NCBI GenBank assembly: GCA_029573975.1
Contig: JAKQBU010000306.1
Coordinates: 1 to 13,745, forward strand
Source of the DNA: Planctomycetota bacterium
GTDB taxonomy: Bacteria > Planctomycetota > Phycisphaerae > Sedimentisphaerales > SM23-30
Direction: 5' to 3'
DNA: 13,745 nucleotides
Every line of letters starts with the position of its first letter. The stretch's first letter is position 1. Position numbers and translations under genes: made by a program. A model generated the notes under the pieces. That model saw nothing but the letters and a program-made list of their open reading frames with translations, searched no databases and was not told where the DNA came from. Below, piece after piece: positions 1 through 5,398 of the stretch.

Positions 1-255
1 GTAGAAATCGCCGTAGGAAATATCGTCGGGTCGAATATCTTCAATATTTTTATGGTGCTGGGCGTTAGTGCGGTAATCAAGCCACTGCCTTTTCCCGCCG
101 CCGCCAATATGGATATCGGAGTGGTCATTTTTGCCAGCCTGCTGCTCTTTCTTTTCATGTTCATCGGGAAAAAACATACGCTGGATCGAAAGGAAGGATT
201 GGTTTTCCTGTTTTTGTATCTCGTTTATATCGGCTTTACCGTTTATCGGGGATAA
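1..255 (+). CDS. Na+/Ca2+ exchanger, CaCA family (C-terminal part)
   Basis: The reading frame is open from the first base of the window and ends at TAA 253-255, giving the last 84 residues of a protein whose start lies outside. The segment begins with VGNIVGSNIFNI, which matches the second alpha-repeat signature (GN..GSNIFN) of calcium:cation antiporters of the YrbG/CaCA type, where it lines the ion-binding site in the membrane. Two further hydrophobic helices follow (around VVIFASLLLFLFMFIG and GLVFLFLYLVYIGFTV), matching the last two membrane spans of the family. The C-terminus is short (YRG), as usual. The stop is only 3 bases from the stop of the converging stress-protein gene. Family assignment is secure; ion specificity cannot be judged from this fragment. 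Confidence 0.85.
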   Translation, partial: VEIAVGNIVGSNIFNIFMVLGVSAVIKPLPFPAAANMDIGVVIFASLLLFLFMFIGKKHTLDRKEGLVFLFLYLVYIGFTVYRG

Positions 256-258
256 TCT

Positions 259-732
259 TCAGGAAACCGGGGGCGATTGCTGACCGGCGTGCCGGACGGT
301 CAGAACGGGGCAGGGGGATTTGTGGACGATCTTGTCGGTGACAGAACCCAGAAGGACGGAGGCCAGACCGCTGCGACCATGGGTGGCGATGACAATCAGG
401 TCAATTTGAAAATCCTGCGCATACTGGAGGATACTATTGGCAGGATGACCGCTAATTACCTGCGCGATAAGCTGGATTGGCAGATCTTTAAAATGCTGTT
501 CTGCGAACTGCGTCATCTGCCGCTGGGCGGCTTGCAGGATTTCCTGGGTAGGGACCACGGCAGGGATGACGTTTTCCCCTGCCCCCAGCCAATACTGATA
601 GGATTCATCCAGAACGTGAAGACAGTGCAGCCGGCAGTCAAATTGCTGGGCAAAGGTTATGGCATAAGGTAATGCGGCCAGCGAAAATTCGGAAAAATCG
701 GTCGGATACAAAATGTTTTTCATCGGGTCCAT
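259..732 (-). CDS. Universal stress protein, UspA family
   Basis: A single-domain universal stress protein of 157 aa, close to the family's usual 140-160. The N-terminus KNILYPTDFSEFS (residues 5-17) is the classic first strand with its conserved Asp12. The C-terminal nucleotide-binding segment ATHG (116-119), nine residues, then GS (129-130), followed by KSPCPVLTVR, fits the ATP-binding G-2x-G-9x-G(S/T) motif, with Ala in place of the first Gly, so it probably belongs to the ATP-binding branch. A cytoplasmic dimer is expected. The start at 732 has AGAGG nine bases upstream; an alternative ATG at 721-723 (MKNILYP) matches the usual family start but is less well spaced. It converges on the exchanger gene and diverges from the epimerase gene. 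Confidence 0.93.
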   Translation of the reverse strand: MDPMKNILYPTDFSEFSLAALPYAITFAQQFDCRLHCLHVLDESYQYWLGAGENVIPAVVPTQEILQAAQRQMTQFAEQHFKDLPIQLIAQVISGHPANSILQYAQDFQIDLIVIATHGRSGLASVLLGSVTDKIVHKSPCPVLTVRHAGQQSPPVS

Positions 733-887
733 GTTCTTTATCCTCTTTTTAGATGCCTGCGTTGCCTTGTGACCGGTCTATAAATATTGTAGCCCGTGCC
801 GGTTAAATTCTCAAGTGTTTTTGGCGGCACAGATGAAAAAGAGGAACGGGTCAGGCTATTTACTTGCAATTTCGGGTATATTTATTT

Positions 888-915
888 AACTATCTTATTG
901 AGAATACAGATAGTT
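888..915. promoter_or_regulatory. Near-perfect palindrome upstream of the epimerase gene
   Basis: AACTATCTTATT (888-899), the triplet GAG, then AATA (903-906), one bulged C and AGATAGTT (908-915) form twelve complementary pairs. It lies 58 bases before ATG 974 in the divergent gap between the uspA-like gene and the epimerase gene. A weak -35/-10 pair (TTGCAA 864-869, TAACTA 887-892) would overlap its left arm. No T-run follows it, so a terminator is unlikely. It could be a repressor operator or a 5' UTR stem-loop; the sequence cannot decide between them. Confidence 0.5.
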
Positions 916-973
916 AGGACGGAATAGAGGCAGGATGCGGTGTGCCGCTGACGCCGCCGGAAAGGAAGACAGA

Positions 974-1972
974 ATGAATTTGGTAACTGGTGCAACGGGA
1001 CTGCTGGGCAGTCACATAGCGGAGCGGCTGGTACAAGCTGGCCAGCCGGTGCGGGCTTTGGTACGAGCCGGTTCCGACACCTCGTTTTTGGACAGTCTGA
1101 GGGTAGAAAAGATAGTGGCAAATCTGGCGGACCCCTCGACTCTGGCGGCCGCCTGCCAGGGGGTAGAGGTAGTCTATCATGCGGCGGCCCGAGTGGGGGA
1201 TTGGGGCCCCTGGTCGGAATTTCAACGGGATACCATCGATGCGACGAAGAATATGGCGGAGGCGGCCCAAAAAGCCGGGGTGCGGCGGTTCCTCCATATT
1301 TCCAGTATCAGTGCCTACGGCCACCCGAACGGGAAAAATCTGGTGCTGGACGAGACGGCCCCGTTGGGAACCAATCTGCATCGGTGGAGTTATTATTCGA
1401 TTGCCAAGGTAGAAGCGGAAAAATTGCTGTGGCAGATGCACCGCCAGCAGGGACTGGGGCTGACGGTAATCCGTCCGTCGTGGATTTACGGGCCGCGGGA
1501 CCGGACCAGTATTGCCCGGCTGCACCGGATGTTCACAACAGGCAAGATCAAGATTCTCGGCAGCGGAAATAACCGGTTGAATACGGTATATGCAGGGAAT
1601 GTGGCGGATGCGTGTTTGCTGGCAGCACAAAAGGAGGTGGCGATCGGGCAGGCCTACAATTGCAGCAACGACGGCGAAATTACGCAAAAGGAATATATGG
1701 ATAAGTTTGCCGCGGCCTTCGGCTGCCGCCCGCCTACCCGAAAAGTACCCTATTGGCTGGCCTACTCGGTCGGATTCGACTGCGAGTGTATCGGACGGCT
1801 GCTGCGGCTGAAAAAACCGCCGTTTATAACTCGTTACAGCGTCTGGCTGATGGGCCGGGATGTGTTCTTTTCCACCGAAAAAGCCCGCCGTCAGCTTGGC
1901 TGGCAAAGCAGAATTGGATATGATGAGGGCATTCCATTGACGGCGGAATGGTATTTAAAACGGCTCGCTTGA
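974..1972 (+). CDS. SDR-family NAD-dependent epimerase/dehydratase
   Basis: An extended short-chain dehydrogenase/reductase of 332 aa. The N-terminus carries the NAD(P)-binding TGATGLLG (residues 5-12, GxxGxxG). An acidic residue in the ANLAD segment (49-53) and the HAAARVGDWG stretch (69-78) follow the family pattern. Catalytic residues appear as the SSISAYG region (110-116) and YSIAK (Tyr141, Lys145). RPSWIYGPRDR (167-177) is the conserved post-catalytic strand of sugar epimerases and 3-beta-hydroxysteroid dehydrogenase-like enzymes. The ATG at 974 is chosen over the ATG at 935 because AAGGAAG precedes it at good distance and the product then starts directly with the first Rossmann strand. 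Substrate is unknown: nucleotide sugar, hopanoid-associated sugar or steroid-like molecules are all used in this family. It stands alone on this strand before the tRNA gene. Confidence 0.88.
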   Translation: MNLVTGATGLLGSHIAERLVQAGQPVRALVRAGSDTSFLDSLRVEKIVANLADPSTLAAACQGVEVVYHAAARVGDWGPWSEFQRDTIDATKNMAEAAQKAGVRRFLHISSISAYGHPNGKNLVLDETAPLGTNLHRWSYYSIAKVEAEKLLWQMHRQQGLGLTVIRPSWIYGPRDRTSIARLHRMFTTGKIKILGSGNNRLNTVYAGNVADACLLAAQKEVAIGQAYNCSNDGEITQKEYMDKFAAAFGCRPPTRKVPYWLAYSVGFDCECIGRLLRLKKPPFITRYSVWLMGRDVFFSTEKARRQLGWQSRIGYDEGIPLTAEWYLKRLA

Positions 1973-2023
1973 TACTAACCGTATGCTCAAAGAAACCATT
2001 TCCCGAAATCGTGTGGAAAATAC

Positions 2024-2052
2024 TTGCATAACCATCTTTTTAATAGTAGATT
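2024..2052 (+). promoter_or_regulatory. Probable sigma-70 promoter of tRNA-Ser(GGA)
   Basis: TTGCAT (2024-2029), a 17-base spacer, and TAGATT (2047-2052) give an acceptable -35/-10 pair whose start site would fall about ten bases before the tRNA's first base. Hexamer matches are 4/6 at both positions, so the call is moderate. Confidence 0.45.
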
Positions 2053-2069
2053 TATAGCAGTTGTACGCT

Positions 2070-2157
<88 letters not shown>

Positions 2158-2234
2158 GTTCCATTTTCTCTGAAAAATCATAACTAGTTGAAATTTCAGA
2201 GCTTAGCATTTCTTTTCTCATCCGGGAATCCTCT

Positions 2235-2266
2235 TTTGTGGAACCATTTGTGGAAGTTTTGTGGAA
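2235..2266 (+). repeat. Three direct repeats TTTGTGGAA before integrase copy A
   Basis: TTTGTGGAA occurs at 2235-2243, 2247-2255 and 2258-2266, start-to-start 12 and 11 bases, close to one helical turn, ending 13 bases before the integrase ATG. The set is conserved in the mirrored copy. Placement and periodicity suit arm-type integrase or excisionase binding sites, or an autoregulatory operator; this role is inferred. Confidence 0.6.
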
Positions 2267-2279
2267 GAAAGGTTCTCCG

Positions 2280-2415
2280 ATGAGTGAAAAAACGATCCAA
2301 TTAAACGGTGTTAAATCCACACGAAAACTGCGTGTCGGACGGGTGACAATCTACCTTCGCGGCAAGATTTGGTACCTCTACTACTGTGAGAACGGGCGGC
2401 GGGTACGTCAGCGGG
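2280..2415 (+). pseudogene. Tyrosine recombinase/integrase, 5' fragment A
   Basis: ATG 2280 follows AAAGG by seven bases. The recognisable integrase part is about 45 codons: a basic stretch (KSTRKLRVGRV) and then TIYLRGKIWYLYYCENGRRV, the beta-stranded arm-DNA-binding N-terminal domain found in tRNA-targeting tyrosine recombinases. After the shared CGGG at 2412-2415 the sequence departs from copy B and from the family; the frame stays open to 2573 by chance through GtrA-derived DNA. The core-binding domain and the catalytic R...H-x-x-R...Y domain are missing, so it cannot be active. It starts 122 bases after tRNA-Ser(GGA) in the same direction, the typical position of an integrase beside its attachment site. 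Confidence 0.75.
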
Positions 2416-2741
2416 ACCAGTTGGGCCGGGCCACCGAACTAACCTATCCCTATAGGGCTGGGAGTATTGAATGTCTGTATGTGGATCTGGCCCTGTTTTC
2501 CCGTGGCCAATGTAGTGGCTTTTCTGATAGCCGTCTCCTGGAATTTCCTGTTAAATCGTCGTTTTACCTTTGAGCCGGTAAAAAAGTCGATTTTTCGACA
2601 ATGGCTGGAATTTGTGATTGCCTGTCTGGGTGGGGCTGGAGTGAACTGGGCAGTTTCCATGACTCTCTATTATTCTGTTTCCTATTTTCACCAGCATTAT
2701 AACTATGTAGCTTTGATAGGAGTGGGTATAGCGTCGATCGT
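2416..2741 (+). pseudogene. GtrA-like membrane protein, internal fragment
   Basis: In the frame of 2467-2741 the product reads PVANVVAFLIAVSWNFLLNRRFTF, the hallmark of GtrA-type proteins (small four-helix membrane proteins that move polyprenyl-linked sugars or assist cell-surface glycosylation). A linker, a second helix pair and YNYVALIGVGIASIV follow. A complete GtrA has a further N-terminal helix and ends with a short NFL..K.FVF-like tail. Here the N-terminal part is missing or shifted (a TAA lies in this frame at 2440-2442), and the end is replaced at about 2741 by the inverted integrase fragment, adding only TPARDN before the stop. The fragment sits exactly between the two integrase stumps. 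The family call is good; the fragment is not expected to work. Confidence 0.7.
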
Positions 2742-3022
2742 AACACCTGCTCGTGATAATTAAGCCAGCTTTGCCGTAGATTGGATACTGAAATCGGCTG
2801 AAAAGACAGAATCGCAGGCGTATGGCTAGCCAACTGGCCGTTCACCTGAGCGGCTAATCTCTTTGCATCGGCCAGTAATACCCCCACCCGGCGGCGTACC
2901 CGCCGTCCGTTCTCACAGTAGTAAAGGTACCAAATCTTGCCGCGAAGGTAAATCGTCACCCGTCCAACACGCTGTTGGCGCGTGGATTTTACTCAATTTA
3001 ATTGGGTCTTTTTTTCACTCAT
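2742..3022 (-). pseudogene. Tyrosine recombinase/integrase, 5' fragment B (in-frame stop)
   Basis: This is the mirrored copy of fragment A but longer, about 94 codons from ATG 3022. TIYLRGKIWYLYYCENGRRV is preserved, followed by VRRRVGVLLADAKRLAAQ and then ISVSNLRQSWLNYHEQVLRS, which is the start of the core-binding (SAM-like) domain of tyrosine recombinases. Codon 10 is TGA (complement of 2993-2995) where copy A has GGT, so the gene was already broken early; a GTG at 2959 could only make a shortened product. The catalytic domain is absent: the frame runs into GtrA DNA at about 2741. It starts 122 bases after tRNA-Ser(CGA), reading away from the tRNA. The exact junction is uncertain by a few bases because TCGATCG fits both partners. 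Confidence 0.75.
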
Positions 3023-3035
3023 CGGAGAACCTTTC

Positions 3036-3067
3036 TTCCACAAAACTTCCACAAATAGTTCCACAAA
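3036..3067 (-). repeat. Three direct repeats TTTGTGGAA before integrase copy B
   Basis: The complement TTCCACAAA occurs at 3036-3044, 3047-3055 and 3059-3067, the same number, spacing and distance to the ATG (3022) as in copy A. Conservation of these repeats while the tRNA-proximal half of the leader has drifted supports a binding-site role. Confidence 0.6.
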
Positions 3068-3144
3068 AGAGGATTCCCGGATGAGAAAAGAAACGATAAG
3101 ACCTGCAATATCAATTAGTTATAATATTTCAGAGAAATAGGAAC

Positions 3145-3231
3145 CGGAGAGGGCGGGATTCGAACCCGCGGTACGGAAAACCGCACACTGGTTTTCGAAA
3201 CCAGCTCCATCGGCCACTCGGACACCTCTCC
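3145..3231 (-). tRNA. tRNA-Ser (anticodon CGA)
   Basis: An 87-base class II tRNA on the minus strand. The acceptor strands GGAGAGG (complement of 3225-3231) and CCTCTCC (complement of 3146-3152) pair, with discriminator G at 3145. The anticodon stem CTGGT/ACCAG closes loop TTCGAAA, anticodon CGA (complement of 3195-3197), reading UCG. The variable arm is long and CCA is not encoded. Upstream, TATAAA (complement of 3242-3247) could be its -10 box, with no good -35 at the right distance. It faces tRNA-Ser(GGA) 987 bases away. Confidence 0.96.
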
Positions 3232-3388
3232 ATATCATTTATTTATAAGCACTTATGTATTTACTCAGAAGGCAATTTGCAAAAATTACAACCTTTACTA
3301 CAACCATATCTGGTGTATTATACATATAGGTTAGTTTTTCGACATCGTATGTTATGGTTCTGAGTAATATTATTTATGGTCCGTATTT

Positions 3389-3529
3389 ATGGTAAAAAAA
3401 CTCACCAAACAACATTCTCATAAATTCCCCTTAACTTTACACCTAACCAGGCAATATTGCAAGAAAGTTAGGGGTAAGCCTAATTATTTTGGCAAAAATA
3501 GGCGAGATACTTTGGAACGCTATCTCTAA
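3389..3529 (+). pseudogene. Tyrosine recombinase/integrase N-terminal fragment C
   Basis: A 46-codon frame from ATG 3389 to TAA 3527-3529. The product contains FPLTLHLTRQYCKKVRGK followed by NYFGKNRRDTLERYL. This pattern, FPLT.H.TGQ..KKIRGK..YFG.....ALERYL, is the N-terminal domain of a large group of planctomycete-type site-specific integrases, from recollection of the family and not from a search. It differs from fragments A and B, so it is a third integrase lineage. The frame ends exactly where the motif does; the stop is formed by CTAACCC, which looks like the end of the neighbouring insertion sequence. No clear ribosome binding site precedes the ATG. Confidence 0.6.
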
Positions 3530-3817
3530 CCCAAGTTCCGCAGTTAGGGATAAAAAACGTTGATTTTGGCGTAAAAACGCGGAAAGTTTTCACTACATTT
3601 TTTTCAAAAACTGCCCGGAAAGCGGCAGGTTTTTCGGCAGATGCAGACCCAGCCTTTGCAGCAAAATAGCCTGATGATCGGTCGGCTGGCTCACGCAACG
3701 GCGGCGGATTTCAGGTCCCGGCCGGGCGGGCAGCACCACATCGACCACCCGGATCCTAGTCAGTTCTTCCAACACCCGTTGTGGCTCAAGATATGGTTGC
3801 AAGGGAACAGGTCGTCG
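3526..3817 (-). mobile_element. Remnant of an IS1634-family insertion sequence (3' end only)
   Basis: The minus strand carries the end of a transposase gene (stop at 3593) and then about 65 bases of non-coding DNA. These finish at an imperfect repeat pair CTAACCC...GTTAGGG (3526-3532 and 3543-3549), a plausible element end that abuts the interrupted integrase fragment C. The other end and most of the transposase are gone; at about 3818 the sequence changes to material leading into nqr remnants. The element end is inferred. Confidence 0.5.
3593..3817 (-). pseudogene. IS1634-family transposase, C-terminal fragment
   Basis: The open frame runs from just after a TAG (complement of 3818-3820) to TAG at 3593-3595. 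The product contains PQRVLEELTRIRVVDVVLP, then RRRCVSQPTDHQAILLQRLG and a final LHLPKNL. This is the C-terminal tail of IS1634-type DDE transposases: the VLEEL..I.VV strand, then the T..Q..LL..LG.HLP ending. The DDE catalytic residues lie upstream and are lost. A TTG at 3802 is the only start-like codon and is not considered real. The other-strand frames across this region are shadows. Confidence 0.65.
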
Positions 3818-3876
3818 CTACAACAGCTTACCGATCTGGATTCTGCCAGCGGAACCAACCCGGTGGATGTGGTGGA

Positions 3877-3999
3877 TTATGCCTAAATTGGGACAAATGG
3901 ATCATCCTGGTGATGCCGCCCGGAGCCTTTTTCGTGCTTGGGGTCTTGCTCTGGATTTTCCGGACCATCCAGTTCCGAAAGGAGAAAACCCGGCCATGA
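3877..3999 (+). pseudogene. nqrD: Na+-translocating NADH:quinone reductase subunit D, C-terminal fragment
   Basis: The frame ending at TGA 3997-3999 encodes a final membrane helix, WIILVMPPGAFFVLGVLLW, followed by IFRTIQFRKEKTRP. NqrD and RnfE proteins end with just such a (P)P.AFF..G..IW..R sequence. About 40 of roughly 210 residues remain. The stop overlaps the next start as ATGA (3996-3999), as is common between nqrD and nqrE, and AAAGGAG (3978-3984) is the ribosome site for nqrE. Upstream sequence (3820-3876) shows no convincing NqrD match, so the 5' part was cut away, perhaps with the loss of most of the IS1634-type element. The start coordinate is approximate. Confidence 0.6.
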
Positions 4000-4422
4000 A
4001 TTTCGGCAGTAAGATGTCTGAGGCTTTTATCGCTTGTATCGCGGCGATTTTCACGCAAAATATCCTGCTGGCGTATTTTCTGGACCTTTGTCCAGTTGAC
4101 CGAAATGGTCATCGAACGTTATTCCCCCTTTTTGTATCAATCGCTGGGCGTTTTTCTCCCCCTGATTACCGTGAACTGCGCCATCCTGGGTGCCTCTCTT
4201 TTTATGGTCATCCGCGATTATAGTTTTATCATAACCATCGGCTACGGCCTGGGCAGCGGGATCGGCTGGTTTCTGGCGATTATCGCCATGGCCGGCATCC
4301 GGCAGCGGCTGGCGAATGACCGCATCCCGCGCGGCCTGCATGGACCGGGGATCGCTTTGATTATCGCCTGCTTGATGGCCTTGACTTTTACCGGTTTTAC
4401 CGGGGTTCTCCAGGGACGATAA
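3996..4422 (+). pseudogene. nqrE: Na+-translocating NADH:quinone reductase subunit E with internal deletion and frameshift
   Basis: ATG 3996 opens with SEAFIACIAAIFTQNILLAYFLDLCP, matching the first helix of NqrE (F..NM.LAYFLG.CPF). At about 4092 the frame jumps: the NqrE sequence resumes one frame over as TEMVIERYSPFLYQSLGVFLP, then LITVNCAILGASLFM and YGLGSGIGWFLAIIAMAGIR, to TAA 4420-4422. Against the usual NqrE of about 200 aa, 33 N-terminal and 109 C-terminal residues are present, so roughly 60 residues (membrane helices 2-3) are missing and the two parts are out of frame. NqrE is favoured over RnfA because of the VNCAI...RDY.F....YG.GSGIGW pattern. The product would be non-functional. 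Confidence 0.75.
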
Positions 4423-4426
4423 CCAT

Positions 4427-4816
4427 ATGTTCAGCAGTATCCTGATCACCGTAGTAATCGTTAGCTCCCTCAGTGCCGGCCTGGCCGCCCTGGCTCACCT
4501 GCGTTGTACGGCCCGGCAGCTCGCCGCCCGCATGGATGCAATTACCCGGATGGCCATCTCCGGGCTGGGCACCTGGGTAGCCATCGATTCCCTACGTCAG
4601 GCCCGGGTGGATGAGGCCAAAGGATCTTTGCCCTGTCCCTGGCCGCACGCCGGACGGTTTGCCAAACGGGTTACCACCCTGCAGCGTCTGGACACCGGCC
4701 AGACCATCCAGTGGTCCGATCTGAATATTCATATGATTGCCGAACGAGCCTTTTTTGAAGGCAAAGGATCCCACTTCCGTATCGAACCGGATGAAATCGT
4801 TCCCATGATTTTTTAA
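4427..4816 (+). CDS. Unrecognised ORF; N-terminal helix possibly an nqrF remnant
   Basis: A 129-codon frame starting 4 bases after the nqrE stop, with AGGGA ten bases before the ATG. The first 25 residues (SSILITVVIVSSLSAGLAAL) form one membrane helix. That position directly after nqrE is where nqrF normally begins with a single N-terminal anchor, so this may be its stump. The rest (from about residue 30) has no 2Fe-2S cysteine motif, flavin- or NADH-binding sequence, which NqrF (about 400 aa) would need. It reads as a soluble basic-then-acidic segment containing TLQRLDTGQTIQWSDLNI, faintly like a SAF-type domain. I do not recognise it. It may be a chimera of nqrF and another gene, and it may be a pseudogene. 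Confidence 0.4.
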   Translation: MFSSILITVVIVSSLSAGLAALAHLRCTARQLAARMDAITRMAISGLGTWVAIDSLRQARVDEAKGSLPCPWPHAGRFAKRVTTLQRLDTGQTIQWSDLNIHMIAERAFFEGKGSHFRIEPDEIVPMIF

Positions 4817-4826
4817 TCCATACCTA

Positions 4827-4838
4827 CGCCGTTCGGCG
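4827..4838. terminator. Small hairpin between convergent genes
   Basis: CGCC-GTTC-GGCG forms a short GC stem between the ends of the plus-strand ORF (4816) and the minus-strand ACT gene (4860). No T-run follows on either strand, so intrinsic termination is only a possibility. Confidence 0.25.
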
Positions 4839-4859
4839 GATGGCCGGGATACCAGCCAA

Positions 4860-5282
4860 TCAGAATTTTTTCAGGCAGCGGATGGCTTTGCCGGCAGCAG
4901 CGGCGGTCGTAAAGGCCATATGAAAGACGGCATTTTTGCCGATGGAGGCGCCGGAGAATCCGCGGAGATTAATGCCCGCCTGCGCCAGGTGTCCGGTCAG
5001 CCGGGCGCCCAGACCGGGCCTGTCAGGGGCCGCCAAACAAACCGAATGAAGCGTGTTGGTCTTTTTAAAGCCGGCCTGTTGGGCGGCCTTGGTCTGCCGG
5101 GGGCCTCGGATGGGAGTGACAAACACCACACCGGTTCCGGGTTTTTCCGGGGCTCGACGGGCTATGATAAAGCCCAGATTGACGCCCGCCTGCGCCAGAC
5201 TATCCAGTTTTTGGGCCAGTTGCCCAGGCTTATCCTCCATACTGGCCGCCCATACCTCCTCACGTGCGATTTTCAGCTTCAT
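4860..5282 (-). CDS. Tandem ACT-domain protein
   Basis: A 140-aa protein made of two ACT domains, a fold that binds amino acids and other small ligands and usually works as a dimer. Domain 1 (about residues 9-65) holds MEDKPGQLAQKLDSLAQAGVNL; domain 2 (about 78-135) holds APDRPGLGARLTGHLAQAGINL. Both have the D.PG.L...L..AG(V/I)N core, where the Gly at the strand-helix turn binds the ligand. ATG 5282 is chosen over an upstream start at 5384 because GGAGG lies eight bases before it and the product starts at domain 1. No catalytic domain is attached, so a stand-alone regulator or sensor is likely; the ligand is unknown. It lies 116 bases downstream of the macroglobulin gene on the same strand. 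Confidence 0.9.
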   Translation of the reverse strand: MKLKIAREEVWAASMEDKPGQLAQKLDSLAQAGVNLGFIIARRAPEKPGTGVVFVTPIRGPRQTKAAQQAGFKKTNTLHSVCLAAPDRPGLGARLTGHLAQAGINLRGFSGASIGKNAVFHMAFTTAAAAGKAIRCLKKF

Positions 5283-5398
5283 GACACATCCTCCAAAATG
5301 GTAAGAACCTGCATTGAGAAAATGATGCTCGAACGCCGGCATTATTATGAAGTACCATATTCTCCATGTCAATAGGTAGCTCATTTTGTAGGGCGTTC

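Noticed and set aside
280..303. Hairpin CTGACC...GGTCAG near the end of the stress-protein gene as a bidirectional terminator
   Set aside because: It lies inside coding sequence, has mismatches in the stem and no T-run on either side.
914..1906. 330-codon minus-strand frame opposite the epimerase
   Set aside because: The plus strand holds an intact Rossmann motif, YxxxK and a ribosome site; the antisense product has no family features.
2238..2573. 111-codon frame running from integrase A into GtrA DNA as one gene
   Set aside because: Only the first part after ATG 2280 matches integrases. After 2415 it reads GtrA DNA in the wrong frame.
3480..3698. 72-codon minus-strand frame overlapping the IS remnant
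   Set aside because: It overlaps the transposase tail in another frame and shows no family features; integrase fragment C and the IS tail explain the DNA better.
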